NCBI RefSeq assembly: GCF_030813715.1
Contig: NZ_JAUSUZ010000001.1
Location: 6,820,001 to 6,884,000, forward strand
Direction of reading: 5' to 3'
DNA from: Catenuloplanes indicus
GTDB lineage: Bacteria > Actinomycetota > Actinomycetes > Mycobacteriales > Micromonosporaceae
Length of the DNA: 64,000 nt
Shown: positions 53,239 to 62,321 of the stretch, one piece after another
How positions within the stretch are numbered: position 1 is the stretch's first letter
Layout: the number at the start of each line of letters is the position of its first letter
Translations under genes and position numbers: made by a program
Notes under the pieces: model-generated
The model's database searches: none
What the model was told of the DNA's origin: nothing
Seen by the model: only the letters and a program-made list of their open reading frames with translations

Positions 53239-53661
53239 ATGTCTGTGGAAGGACGACTGCTCGTCGCCGGGATCGCCCTGCTCATGCTCGCGATGCTGGC
53301 GGGCGCGATCGTCCTGGGCTTCCGCGTCTGGAAGATGCGCCGCATGCTCACGGAGCTGGGCGCGGGCGGCAAGTTCGCGTTCTGGGGCGCGATCGTCTAC
53401 ACGATCTCGCCGGTCGACCTGCTGCCCGATCCGATCCTGCTGGACGACCTCGGCGTGCTGGCGGGGTCGCTGCTCTACCTCACCCATCTGGTCCGCAAGG
53501 TGCACGCGAGCCGCCGTCCGCCGGTGCAGCACGGCGGGCCGCTCTACACGCCGCCCCCGGCGCCGCCGCTCGCCGCGCCGCCCTATGCGCAGCAGGCGCC
53601 GTCCGCTCCGGCGCCGCATCGCCCGCTTCCACCGGCCGGCCCGAAGCCGCCGTCCGCCTGA
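53239..53661 (+). CDS. DUF1232 (YkvA-like) membrane protein
   Basis: A 140-aa protein with an N-terminal membrane helix (about 6-28), then the DUF1232 core YTISPVDLLPDPILLDDLGVLAGSLLYL (55-82), and a Pro-rich C-terminal tail. Function of YkvA-like proteins is not known. It stands alone. Confidence 0.82.
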   Translation: MSVEGRLLVAGIALLMLAMLAGAIVLGFRVWKMRRMLTELGAGGKFAFWGAIVYTISPVDLLPDPILLDDLGVLAGSLLYLTHLVRKVHASRRPPVQHGGPLYTPPPAPPLAAPPYAQQAPSAPAPHRPLPPAGPKPPSA

Positions 53662-53760
53662 GCGGTGTGCCGGCCCGCCCGCGTGAGCGGCCGGTCAGTC
53701 TGATCCGACTCACGACTCAGTGCCGGCTGACCATCGGCTCCGTTCTTCCGGACCGGCGAC

Positions 53761-55128
53761 TCAGTCGGCGTTCTCGGTGAGGCGGTCGCCGCGGCGGGCC
53801 AGCATCTTCAGGCCGGGGATGCCGGCCAGCGCGAGCCGCAGCTCCCGGGTGACCTCCAGCAGCTCGTGGATGTCCGGGCCGACGCGGTCCAGGGTGCGCA
53901 GGATCGGCAGGATGCTCTCGGTGACGTGCCCGGTGAGCTTCGGCAGCTCGTCCACCAGCCGGATCGCGGCATCGACCTCCTCCGGGGACAGCTGCTCCAC
54001 GAACCGGTGCGCCATCGGCGCCGCGCGGTAGAGCGCCGGCGCATACGACGCGAGCAGGTCATCGGCCGTGACCGCGGTGTTCTCCACGCGTGCGACCAGC
54101 GCGGACGCCCGGCTGGCCACTGTCTCCGCGCCGGTCACCACACCCTCCGCGGACCCGGCGACCCTCGTCGCGGTCTCGATGATCAGCGCGGCTTCCTCGA
54201 TCGCCTTCGTCGCGGCCGTGCTGATCAGTACGACCTCGTTGATCGCGGCCTGCGCCTCGCCGACCAGCGTGCCGGCCGTGCCCACGGTCTCGCCGGTGCG
54301 GCCGATCAGACCGCTTGCCTCACCCAGCAGCGCCTCGATCGCGGTCACCGCGTGCTCCGCACGCGTGATCAGCCCAGCGGCCCCGCCGATCGCCTGATCC
54401 GCGTGCGCCACCAGCACACCGGCTTCGTCGATCGTCCCGCCGGCCCGGCTGACGAGTGTGCCGGCCTGGTCGATGGTTCCGCCGGCGCGGGTGACGAGGC
54501 TCCCGGCCTGGTCGATGGTTCCGCCGGCGCGGGTGACGAGTGTGCCGGCCTCGTCGATGGTGGTGCCGGCCGTGACGACCAGGCCGTCGGCGGTGGTGAT
54601 GGTCTGCCCGGCGCGGCCGACCAGCAGCTCCGCCGTACCGACCGTGGTCTCGACCCGGGCGACCAGCTCCTCCGCGATGCCGACCGTGGTCTCGACGCGC
54701 GAGATCAGGGCCTCGGCCGTGTCGACCGCGGCGCCGACCCGGCCGGTCAGCGTCTCCACGTCGCCGAGCACCGTCAGCAGCCGGCTCGGAGCCGTGGCCA
54801 GTGCGACCGCGGTGGAGGCCGCGCCCCGGGCCACCTCGGACGCCACGTCGCGGGCCGCACCCGCCACGCCCGGCGCACCGGCGACCATGCCCTGTGCGAC
54901 GTTCAGCGCCCCCTGCGCCACCCCGATCGCGCCCTGCGCGGCCAGTAGGCTCGCATCCACCACGCCGCGGGCAGTCTCGGACGCGAGCCGCCCCGCCGGG
55001 TTGTCACGGGCGGCCCGGCCGATCGCGCGATGGGCGACCCCGCTGAGCGAGGCGGCGCCGAGCGCGGCCCCCTCCAGCGCGGCGCGACCGTAGCCGAACA
55101 GGTCAGCGGGTCGAGGTAGCGGAGCCAT
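53761..55128 (-). CDS. Long helical protein with 14-residue repeats
   Basis: A 455-aa protein of unknown function. Residues 1-120 are Ala/Gly/Val-rich helix, followed by several hundred residues with an 11-14 residue rhythm, clearest around 185-235 where TRAGGTIDQAG(S/T)LV occurs in tandem (42-bp DNA repeats at 54461-54540, 38 bp identical). This resembles phasins, apolipoprotein-like or tape-measure helices that coat hydrophobic surfaces. The last 90 residues form a more regular domain (LSPEEVDAAIRLVDELPKLTGHVTESILPILRTLDRVGPDI), seen in other actinobacterial proteins of this kind. No signal peptide. Start ATG 55128 is chosen because upstream codons lie in sequence without coding bias. Confidence 0.75.
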   Translation of the reverse strand: MAPLPRPADLFGYGRAALEGAALGAASLSGVAHRAIGRAARDNPAGRLASETARGVVDASLLAAQGAIGVAQGALNVAQGMVAGAPGVAGAARDVASEVARGAASTAVALATAPSRLLTVLGDVETLTGRVGAAVDTAEALISRVETTVGIAEELVARVETTVGTAELLVGRAGQTITTADGLVVTAGTTIDEAGTLVTRAGGTIDQAGSLVTRAGGTIDQAGTLVSRAGGTIDEAGVLVAHADQAIGGAAGLITRAEHAVTAIEALLGEASGLIGRTGETVGTAGTLVGEAQAAINEVVLISTAATKAIEEAALIIETATRVAGSAEGVVTGAETVASRASALVARVENTAVTADDLLASYAPALYRAAPMAHRFVEQLSPEEVDAAIRLVDELPKLTGHVTESILPILRTLDRVGPDIHELLEVTRELRLALAGIPGLKMLARRGDRLTENAD

Positions 55129-55324
55129 ACCCCCATTGTCCCCCGCCCCGGCCACCACCAACCACGCACCGTGAGACACCCACCGGCCAGGCCGGCCGGA
55201 CGGTGCGAGCGGCACCGACAGCCCACTGCGCCACGTCGGTCTCGGGCCGGAGCCGGCCGTGTTGAATGCCGGCGTGCCGGGCACGACTCGTATGGCCGGG
55301 CCCGCGCACCGTGGCAGGCGGCGG

Positions 55325-55783
55325 TTACCGCCGGAGCCGCCGCCTGCCACGCGCCGGGGAGCGCGAGCGGCGGCGGCCCATAGCGGTCCGGGGATGAAGC
55401 GGGTGCGGCGCCGGATCATCGGAACGCCGGCCTCGCCCCAGCGCGAGCAGTACGCCGCCGCCCGCGATCACCGCGGTATGCGTGCTGGTGATCGGCAATT
55501 CGCCACTGCACGCGGTGCCGCTACACCGCGGTGCCACTGCACGCGGTGCCACTGCGCGCGCTGCTGGCTGCACGAGCTGCCGTTGCACGGTTGCCACTGC
55601 ACGCGCTGCCACTGCGCGCGCTGCTGGCTGCACGAGCTGCCGTTGCACGGTTGCCACTGCACGCGCTGCCACTGCACGCGCTGCCACTGCGCGCGCTGCT
55701 GGCTGCACGAGCTGCCGTTGCACGGTTGCCACTGCACGCGGTGCCACTGCACGCGCTGTCACTGCACGCGCTGCGAACTGCAC
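55325..55783 (-). pseudogene. Possible decayed repeat protein with LPXT-like sorting tail
   Basis: A 152-codon minus-strand frame. At its middle (55484-55498) it reads LPITS, followed by a hydrophobic run (TAVIAGGGVLLALG) and basic residues: the order of a cell-wall sorting signal. The run is shorter than usual, but shifting frame at 55425 extends it to MIRRRTRF, a normal tail, so a frameshift is likely. Upstream, the frame runs through the 60-bp tandem array with no signal peptide. I read this as the broken 3' part of a repeat-containing surface protein; chance resemblance cannot be excluded. Confidence 0.35.
55547..55755. repeat. 60-bp tandem repeat array (minisatellite)
   Basis: 55561-55620 and 55621-55680 agree in 59 of 60 positions; a third copy of the 45-bp core begins at 55696, 75 bp on, because a 15-bp subunit (GCCACTGCACGCGCT) is inserted. 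Degenerate 15-bp subunits continue to 55502 and 55787. All periods are multiples of 3, as expected if the array was once translated. Confidence 0.85.
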
Positions 55784-55862
55784 GCGCTGCCGGCCGCCCG
55801 CGCCGCCGTCCCTGGAGGCGTGGTCGTGGCCGGCGTGGCCGCGCGCTGGGCGTACCCCGGTG

Positions 55863-57029
55863 TCAGTCGCCCTTGACGTTGATGAACTGGCGCAGCGTGT
55901 GGCGGATCTCGACCAGGTCGGCCGCGTCCGTCATCACCTGGTCGATCGGCTTGTACGCGGCCGGGATCTCGTCGATGAACGCGTCCGTGTCGCGGTACTC
56001 GATGCCCTTCATCGCCTCGCGCAGCTGGTCGCGGGTGAACGTGCGGCGCGCGGCCGAGCGCGAGTAGTTGCGGCCCGCGCCGTGCGGCGCCGAGTTCAGC
56101 GCGACCGGGTTGCCCTTGCCGACCACCACGTACGACGCGTCGCCCATCGAGCCGGGGATCAGCCCGGGTACACCGCGCGCCGCGTTGATCGCGCCCTTGC
56201 GGGACAGCCAGACCTCCCGGCCGAAGTGCGTCTCACGGGTGGTGTAGTTGTGGTGGCAGCTGACCCGCTCGGACTCGATCACGGCCTCGCCCTGCCACTC
56301 GGCGAAGCAGGCGACCACGCGGTCCATCATCTCCTCGCGGTTGAGCAGCGCGTACTCCTGCGCCCAGTTCAGCGCCGCGATGTACGCGTCGAACTCGGCC
56401 GTGCCCTCGACCAGGTACGCCATGTCGAGGTCGGGGAGGTCGATCCAGTACCGCTTCATCAGGTCCCGGGCGACCTGGATGTGGTGGCCGGCGATCCGGT
56501 TGCCGACGCCACGCGAACCGGAGTGCAGGAACAGCCAGACCATGCCGTTCTCGTCCGTGCTGCACTCGATGAAATGGTTGCCGGAGCCGAGCGAGCCGAG
56601 CTGCAGGTCCCACTTGGCCGCGAAGTCCGCCGGATCAAATCCTGCTTTATCCGACATCTCGGTCAGGTGGGCCACGCGCGCGGCGGCGGACGCGGTCAGC
56701 GACGTGTTCGCCCCGCCGGCCGACAGCGGGATCGCCCGCTCGATCGCGACCCGCAGCTTCGACAGGTCCCCGGTCAGCGACGACCGGTGGAACTGCGTCT
56801 TCACCGCGGCCATGCCGCAGCCGATGTCCACGCCCACGGCGGCCGGGATGATCGCGCCGAGCGTCGGGATGACCGAGCCGACGGTCGCGCCCTTGCCCAG
56901 GTGCGCGTCCGGCATCAGCGCCAGGTGCGGGAATATGAACGGCAGCGTGGAGGTCCGTTCGGCCTGCTCGCGAGTCTTCGACTCAAGGATGCTCGCCCAG
57001 TTGACGAGCCGCTCGTTGATCTTCTCCAC
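55863..57029 (-). CDS. rtcB: RtcB-type RNA-splicing ligase
   Basis: A 388-aa GTP- and Mn-dependent RNA ligase joining 2',3'-cyclic phosphate or 3'-phosphate ends to 5'-OH ends (tRNA splicing and RNA repair). GVDIGCGM has the metal-ligand Cys71; further ligand motifs are GSLGSGNHF and HSGSRGVGN; the guanylated His is His316 in APHGAGRNYSR. PDAHLGKGATVGSV near residue 40 is also conserved. The GTG at 57029 follows GGGGAGG. It is divergent from an AAA/VWA pair. As a repair enzyme it could counter tRNA-cutting toxins (inference). Confidence 0.93.
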   Translation of the reverse strand: MEKINERLVNWASILESKTREQAERTSTLPFIFPHLALMPDAHLGKGATVGSVIPTLGAIIPAAVGVDIGCGMAAVKTQFHRSSLTGDLSKLRVAIERAIPLSAGGANTSLTASAAARVAHLTEMSDKAGFDPADFAAKWDLQLGSLGSGNHFIECSTDENGMVWLFLHSGSRGVGNRIAGHHIQVARDLMKRYWIDLPDLDMAYLVEGTAEFDAYIAALNWAQEYALLNREEMMDRVVACFAEWQGEAVIESERVSCHHNYTTRETHFGREVWLSRKGAINAARGVPGLIPGSMGDASYVVVGKGNPVALNSAPHGAGRNYSRSAARRTFTRDQLREAMKGIEYRDTDAFIDEIPAAYKPIDQVMTDAADLVEIRHTLRQFINVKGD

Positions 57030-57167
57030 GGTGACGTTCCTCCCCTCGGAACAAACAAGAACGAAGATCAGCCTGCCGTACGTACGGAATGGAAGCAGCC
57101 GATTTTTCAGCCGCCAGCGGACAAACAAAAGCGGCGGAGCCTCCGTTTCGCGGGCTAGGTTCGGTGG
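57030..57167. promoter_or_regulatory. Divergent promoter region of rtcB and the AAA/VWA operon
   Basis: 138 bp containing the 12-bp palindrome CCGTACGTACGG (57076-57087) and two similar motifs, AACAAACAAGAACG (57050s) and GACAAACAAAAGCG (57120s), about 70 bp apart. Shared control of both transcripts is plausible. Confidence 0.4.
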
Positions 57168-58592
57168 GTGACAGAAACGCCAGAGGCGCTTGTGCCGAAC
57201 CCGCCCGCCGGCCTGCCCCGCACGATCGGGGAGCTCAAGGCCGCCGGCCACATCTTCCGGACCGTCAAGGAGGAGCTGCGCGAGAACCTGCTCGCCCAGC
57301 TCCGCAGCGGGGAGAAGCGCTTCCCCGGCGTCGTCGGCTACGACGACACGGTGCTGCCCGAGGTCGAGCGCGCGCTGCTCGCCGGGCACGACATGGTCCT
57401 GCTCGGCGAGCGCGGCCAGGGCAAGACGCGCCTGATCCGCTCGCTGGTCAACCTGCTCGACGAGTGGACGCCGGTGCTGCCCGGCTCCGAGCTCAACGAG
57501 CACCCGCTGCGGCCGCTCACACCGTCCGCCCAGGCCCAGGTCAGGGAGACCGGCGACGACACCCCGATCGCCTGGCTGCACCGGAGCATGCGGTACGGCG
57601 AGAAGCTCGCCACGCCGGACACCAGCGTCGGTGACCTGATCGGCGACGTCGACCCCATCAAGATCGCCCAGGGCCGTACGCTCGGCGACCCGGAGACGAT
57701 CCACTTCGGCCTGGTCCCGCGCACCAACCGCGGCGTCTTCGCGGTCAACGAGCTGCCCGACCTGGCCGAGCGCATCCAGGTCAGCCTGCTCAACGTGCTG
57801 GAGGAGCGGGACATCCAGGTCCGCGGCTACCAGCTGCGCATGCCGCTGGACATCCTGCTGGTCGCGTCCGCGAACCCGGAGGACTACACGAACCGCGGCC
57901 GGATCATCACGCCGCTGAAGGACCGGTTCGGTGCGGAGATCCGTACCCACTACCCGGTCGAGCTTGAGATGGAACTCGACCTGGTCAAGCAGGAGGCCGA
58001 TCTGGCCGCCGAGGTGCCGGACCACGTGCTGGAGATCGTCGCCCGGTTCGCCCGCGCGGTGCGCGAGTCGCCGAGCGTCGACCAGCGCTCCGGCGTCAGC
58101 GCCCGGTTCGCGATCGCCGCCGCGGAGACCGTCGCGGCCGGTGCGCTGCGCCGGGCCGGGCTGCGCGGCGAGGCCCAGCCGGTCGCGCGCGTGGCGGACA
58201 CCACGTCGATCGTCTCCACGCTGCGCGGCAAGGTCGAGTTCGAGAGCGGCGAGGAGGGCCGGGAGATCGAGATCCTGGCGCACCTGCTGCGCACCGCGGT
58301 CGCGGACACGTTCCGGGCCAAGCTGTCCGGCCTCGACCTGTCCGGCTTCACCGACCTGGCCGCGGACGGCACGATCATCGAGAGCGGCGACATGGTCAGC
58401 GCGGACGAGCTGCTCAACCAGGTCGGCACCGTGCCCGGCCTGGCCAAGGTGCTCGACCGGCTCGGCCTCGGCGACGCGCCCACCCGCGGCGAGGCCGCGG
58501 CCGGTGTCGAGCTGGTCCTGGAGGGGCTGCACCTGACCCGCCGGCTGGCCAAGGACGTCACCGACGACGGCCGCACGATCTACGGGAGCTGA
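57168..58592 (+). CDS. AAA+ ATPase, MoxR / magnesium-chelatase-like
   Basis: A 474-aa ATPase. Walker A GERGQGKT at 80-87, the Walker B-sensor region around FAVNELPDLAERIQVSLLNVLEE (about 190-212), and RMPLDILLVASANPEDYTNRGRIITPLKDRFG with sensor and arginine-finger residues follow. This is the ChlI/BchI- or MoxR-like partner of VWA proteins and should remodel or activate a client together with the VWA protein encoded 4 nt downstream. The start is GTG. Client unknown. Confidence 0.9.
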   Translation: MTETPEALVPNPPAGLPRTIGELKAAGHIFRTVKEELRENLLAQLRSGEKRFPGVVGYDDTVLPEVERALLAGHDMVLLGERGQGKTRLIRSLVNLLDEWTPVLPGSELNEHPLRPLTPSAQAQVRETGDDTPIAWLHRSMRYGEKLATPDTSVGDLIGDVDPIKIAQGRTLGDPETIHFGLVPRTNRGVFAVNELPDLAERIQVSLLNVLEERDIQVRGYQLRMPLDILLVASANPEDYTNRGRIITPLKDRFGAEIRTHYPVELEMELDLVKQEADLAAEVPDHVLEIVARFARAVRESPSVDQRSGVSARFAIAAAETVAAGALRRAGLRGEAQPVARVADTTSIVSTLRGKVEFESGEEGREIEILAHLLRTAVADTFRAKLSGLDLSGFTDLAADGTIIESGDMVSADELLNQVGTVPGLAKVLDRLGLGDAPTRGEAAAGVELVLEGLHLTRRLAKDVTDDGRTIYGS

Positions 58593-58596
58593 CACG

Positions 58597-60570
58597 ATGG
58601 CCGGAAACCGGTTCCGGTACGGCGCGTGGCGGGACGGGCCGGACCCGCTCGCCCCGCCGTTCGACGTACGGGCCGCGGTGGACCAGGTCGGCGGCGAGAT
58701 CCTGGAGGGCCGCAACCTCCGGGACGCGCTGCGCGACCTGCTGCGCCGCGGCCCCCGGGGCGAGCGCGGCCTGGACGACCTGACCGCGCGGGCCAAGCGC
58801 ATGCGCCGCGAGGCGATGCGCCGGGGCAACCTGGACGGCGCGGTCACCCGCTCGCGCGCGCTGCTCGACCAGGCGCTCGCCGCGGAGAAGGACGCGCTCA
58901 ACCGCAGCGACGACCCCGAGGCGATCTTCAAGCACGCGCAGCTGGACAACCTGCCGCGGTCCACCGCCCGCGCGGTCGAGGAGCTGTCCGGCTACGAGTG
59001 GACCAGCGACGAGGCCCGGCAGCTCTATCAGCAGATCCTCGACGGTCTGCGGAACGAGGTGCTGGAGCAGCGCTTCGCCGGCCTGAAGCAGGCGCTGCAG
59101 AACGACCCGCAGGCCGCCGCGCGGATGGCCGAGATGATGACCGACCTCAATGCGCTGCTCGAACGGCACGCCCGCGGCGAGGACACCACGGACGCGTTCG
59201 CCGAGTTCATGCGCCGGCACGGCGACATGTTCCCGGAGAACCCGGAGACCGTCGACGAGCTGATCGACGCGCTGGCCCGCCGGGCCGCGGCGGGGGAGCG
59301 GCTGATGCGCTCGCTCTCCCCGTCGCAGCGCGAGGAGCTGGAGAGCCTGATGGCGCAGGCGTTCGGGAACTCCGGGCTGGCCGAGCAGATGGCCGCGCTC
59401 GGCGACAACCTGCGCACGCTGCGGCCGAACCTCAACTGGGGCGGGCGCGAGCGGGTGCAGGGACGCGGCGAACTCGGCTACGGCGACGCGGCCGGTGCGC
59501 TGGAGGAGATCGGCGACCTGGACGACCTGATCGACCAGCTCGGCCAGGACCATCCCGGCGCGACGCTGGACGACGTGGACGTCGAGGCCGTCGAGCGACA
59601 GCTCGGCCGGTCCGCGGCGGACGACGTACGCCGGCTCCGCGATCTAGAACGTGAACTGCGCCGGCAGGGCTGGGTGCAACGCGGCCAGGACGGGCTCACG
59701 CTCAGCCCGAAGGCGCTGCGCCGGCTCGGCGGCACCGCGCTCCGGCAGGTCTTCGCGCACCTCGGCGACGGCCGCCGCGGCCAGCACGACCTGCGCTCCG
59801 CCGGGGCCGCGGGCGAGCTGACCGGCGCGTCCCGCCCGTGGGAATTCGGCGACGAGCAACCGCTGGACGTGGTGCGCACGCTGGGCAACGCGATCCGGCG
59901 TACCGCGTCGTCCGGTCAGGCCCCGATCCCGCTCCGGCTCCAGCCGGACGACTTCGAGGTCGCCGAGACCGAACGCCGCGCGTCCGCCGCCGTCGCCGTG
60001 CTGGTCGACCTGTCCTACTCGATGTTCGCCGACGGCCGGTGGGGCCCGATGAAGCAGACCGCGCTCGCGCTGTCCCACCTGGTCGCCACGAAGTTCCCGC
60101 AGGACGCACTGGAGATCATCGGCTTCAACCGATACGCCGTGCGCCTCACCCAGCAGGAACTCGCGGAGATCGAACCCACCCGGCTCCAGGGCACGAACCT
60201 GCAGCACGCCCTGATGCTGGCCGGCCGTCACCTGCGCAAACACCCCCAGGCCGAGCCCGTGGTGCTGGTCATCACGGACGGCGAGCCGACCGCCCACCTG
60301 GACGCCGACGGCGAGGCCTGGTTCGACTGGCCGACCACCATGGAGACACTGCGCGCCACGCTCACCGAGGTCGACCACCTCACCCGCTACGGCGCAACGT
60401 TGAACACGTTCATGCTCGGCGACGACGAGGGCCTCCGCCGCTTCGTCGAGGGCCTGGCCCGCCGCAACGGCGGCCGCGTCTTCGCCCCCGACGCCGACGA
60501 ACTCGGCTCCTACGTCGTCTCCGACTACATCCGCGCCCGCCGAGGCCGCCGCGGCGGTTTGGCCGCCTGA
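58597..60570 (+). CDS. VWA-domain protein partner of the AAA+ ATPase
   Basis: A 657-aa protein. Residues 1-440 are charged and helical, like the linker of ChlD/CoxE proteins. The C-terminal von Willebrand A domain (about 460-640) has a complete MIDAS: DLSYS (Asp471, Ser473, Ser475), the Thr in RLQGTNLQ and Asp in ITDGEPT, so it should bind Mg and a client protein. It is coupled to the AAA gene (4-nt gap). A strong terminator follows. Confidence 0.9.
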   Translation: MAGNRFRYGAWRDGPDPLAPPFDVRAAVDQVGGEILEGRNLRDALRDLLRRGPRGERGLDDLTARAKRMRREAMRRGNLDGAVTRSRALLDQALAAEKDALNRSDDPEAIFKHAQLDNLPRSTARAVEELSGYEWTSDEARQLYQQILDGLRNEVLEQRFAGLKQALQNDPQAAARMAEMMTDLNALLERHARGEDTTDAFAEFMRRHGDMFPENPETVDELIDALARRAAAGERLMRSLSPSQREELESLMAQAFGNSGLAEQMAALGDNLRTLRPNLNWGGRERVQGRGELGYGDAAGALEEIGDLDDLIDQLGQDHPGATLDDVDVEAVERQLGRSAADDVRRLRDLERELRRQGWVQRGQDGLTLSPKALRRLGGTALRQVFAHLGDGRRGQHDLRSAGAAGELTGASRPWEFGDEQPLDVVRTLGNAIRRTASSGQAPIPLRLQPDDFEVAETERRASAAVAVLVDLSYSMFADGRWGPMKQTALALSHLVATKFPQDALEIIGFNRYAVRLTQQELAEIEPTRLQGTNLQHALMLAGRHLRKHPQAEPVVLVITDGEPTAHLDADGEAWFDWPTTMETLRATLTEVDHLTRYGATLNTFMLGDDEGLRRFVEGLARRNGGRVFAPDADELGSYVVSDYIRARRGRRGGLAA

Positions 60571-60582
60571 GCAACCCGTTCC

Positions 60583-60620
60583 CGGCGCCGGTCGTTCGCG
60601 ACCGGCGCCGTTCTTTTTGT
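60583..60620 (+). terminator. Rho-independent terminator of the AAA/VWA operon
   Basis: Arms 60583-60594 and 60599-60610 form a perfect 12-bp GC-rich stem closed by a TTCG tetraloop and followed by TTCTTTTTGT, a textbook intrinsic terminator. Confidence 0.95.
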
Positions 60621-60769
60621 CTGCCCAGCTTCCGGCGGCCGCTGTTGCGCGGGCACCGGTGCGATGCACCTTGATCTTGAAGGTGGGCGTGGTGCGGGCC
60701 CGCGTTTCCCGCCTGCGGGAGGGCCGCGCTTGCTGTCGCCGAAGGCGGTGTTGCCCTCCGTCGTGCTTT

Positions 60770-62290
60770 TCAGAGGCGGAACGAGAGGTCGGCGGTCAGA
60801 TCGGTGACGTCCATCTGGGCTTTCTGGAGGTGGCCGGAGTGGTCCCAGTTCATCGACTGCCAGCGGGTGAACTGGTCGAGGACCCAGCGGCCGGACTGGC
60901 GGCTGCCGTTGCCGGACTTGCCGTTGCCGCCGAACGGGAGGTGCGCCTCGGCGCCGGAGGTGGAGTTGTTGACGCTGACCATGCCGGCCGAGACGCGGCG
61001 GCGGAACGTGAAGACATCGGCCGGGTCGGTGGTGTAGATGGCGCTGCTCAGGCCGTATCCGGGCAGGTTGGCCAGGCGGATCGCGTCGTCGAGCGTGTCG
61101 TAGGGGAGGATGCCGACCAGCGGGCCGAACGTCTCGTGCAGGAAGATCGGGTCGGTTTCGGTGAGGCCGGCGACGATCGTGGGGTGGTAGTACAGGCCGG
61201 CCTCGGCGGAGCCGGTGAAACCCTTGCGGGGTGCGTCCGCGGTTATCCGGCCGGTCGCGGACGAGCCGGAGACCGTGTGGTGCGGCGCGATCCAGCCGAG
61301 ATACTCGTCGAAGCGGGCGGCGAAACGCGCGTCGAGCAGCGGGCCGAGCAGCACGTCGCCGGCCGGGTCGCCGATCGGGGCGGCCTCGACCGCGGCGGTG
61401 AACCGGCGCAGGAACTCGTCGTGCACGCTCCGGTGCGCGATGACCGTGCCGAGCGACGTGCAGCGCTGCCCGGCGGTGCCGAAGCCGGCGAAGAGCGCGC
61501 CCTCGACGGCCAGGTCCAGGTCCGCGCTCGGCGTGACCACCATGGGATTCTTGCCGCCGAGTTCCAGGCACGGTGACTGCAGATGCCGGCCGCACAGCTC
61601 GCCGATCCGCCGCCCGACCTCGGTGGAGCCGGTGAAGCCGACCTTGTCGACCAGCCCGGCGTCGAGCGCGCGGGACAGCCCGGTGAACGTGTCGTCGCCG
61701 TCCGCGAAGACCAGCTGGAGCACGCCGTCCGGCAGCCCGGCCGCGACGAACAGCCGGTGGAGCGCGTGCGCGGACGCGGCGGCGTACTCGGCCGGCTTCC
61801 ACACCACGGTGTTGCCGGTGAGCAGCGCGGGAACCAGGTACCAGGACGGCACCGCGACCGGGAAGTTGCCCGCGGTGATCACCGCGACCGTGCCGACCGG
61901 GTTGCGGAACGTGAACAGCTGCTTGTCCGGCATCTCGCTCGGCACCGTCTCGCCGTACAGGCGCCGGCCCTCGCCGAGGAAGAACTCGCAGGTGTCGACG
62001 ATCTCCCGGACCTCACCGAGCGCTTCCGCGTACGGTTTGCCGATCTCCCGGGTGACCAGGCGGGCCAGCGTCTCCGCGTTCGCCTCGACCAGCCGCCCGG
62101 CCGCGCCCATCACCCGGCCACGGACCGGCGCGGGCACGTCGGCCCAGGCGGGCTGGCGCTCGTGGGCGGCGGCGCAGGCGGCGACGAACGTGTCCGCGTC
62201 GCCGAGCGCCACCTCCGCGACGACGTCATCGGTACGGGCGGGGTTGCGGGACAGATAGACGGTGCCCGCCGGGTGCGACGTGATCCTCAT
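60770..62290 (-). CDS. Aldehyde dehydrogenase family protein
   Basis: A 506-aa ALDH. FPVAVPSWYLVPALLTGNTVVWKPAE binds cofactor, CLELGGKNPMVV holds the catalytic Glu, FGTAGQRCTSLG the nucleophile Cys277, and HETFGPLVGIL is conserved. The C-terminal LQKAQMDVTDL region is particular to an actinobacterial subgroup close to aminoadipate-/glutamate-semialdehyde dehydrogenases (ALDH4/7 area). The substrate is not certain. The ATG at 62290 is preferred over 62338. A 150-bp convergent gap separates it from the VWA gene terminator. Confidence 0.88.
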   Translation of the reverse strand: MRITSHPAGTVYLSRNPARTDDVVAEVALGDADTFVAACAAAHERQPAWADVPAPVRGRVMGAAGRLVEANAETLARLVTREIGKPYAEALGEVREIVDTCEFFLGEGRRLYGETVPSEMPDKQLFTFRNPVGTVAVITAGNFPVAVPSWYLVPALLTGNTVVWKPAEYAAASAHALHRLFVAAGLPDGVLQLVFADGDDTFTGLSRALDAGLVDKVGFTGSTEVGRRIGELCGRHLQSPCLELGGKNPMVVTPSADLDLAVEGALFAGFGTAGQRCTSLGTVIAHRSVHDEFLRRFTAAVEAAPIGDPAGDVLLGPLLDARFAARFDEYLGWIAPHHTVSGSSATGRITADAPRKGFTGSAEAGLYYHPTIVAGLTETDPIFLHETFGPLVGILPYDTLDDAIRLANLPGYGLSSAIYTTDPADVFTFRRRVSAGMVSVNNSTSGAEAHLPFGGNGKSGNGSRQSGRWVLDQFTRWQSMNWDHSGHLQKAQMDVTDLTADLSFRL

Positions 62291-62321
62291 CGACGTACGA
62301 TCCCACGGCCCACCGCGCCCG

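Noticed and set aside
55547-55755. CRISPR array
   Set aside because: Units are contiguous tandem copies of 15/60 bp without unique spacers, and there are no cas genes.
55259-55876. Cys/His-rich 205-codon plus-strand frame through the tandem array
   Set aside because: The CHCTRCHC-like pattern is produced by the 15-bp repeat unit; no start signal and no known zinc-binding family.
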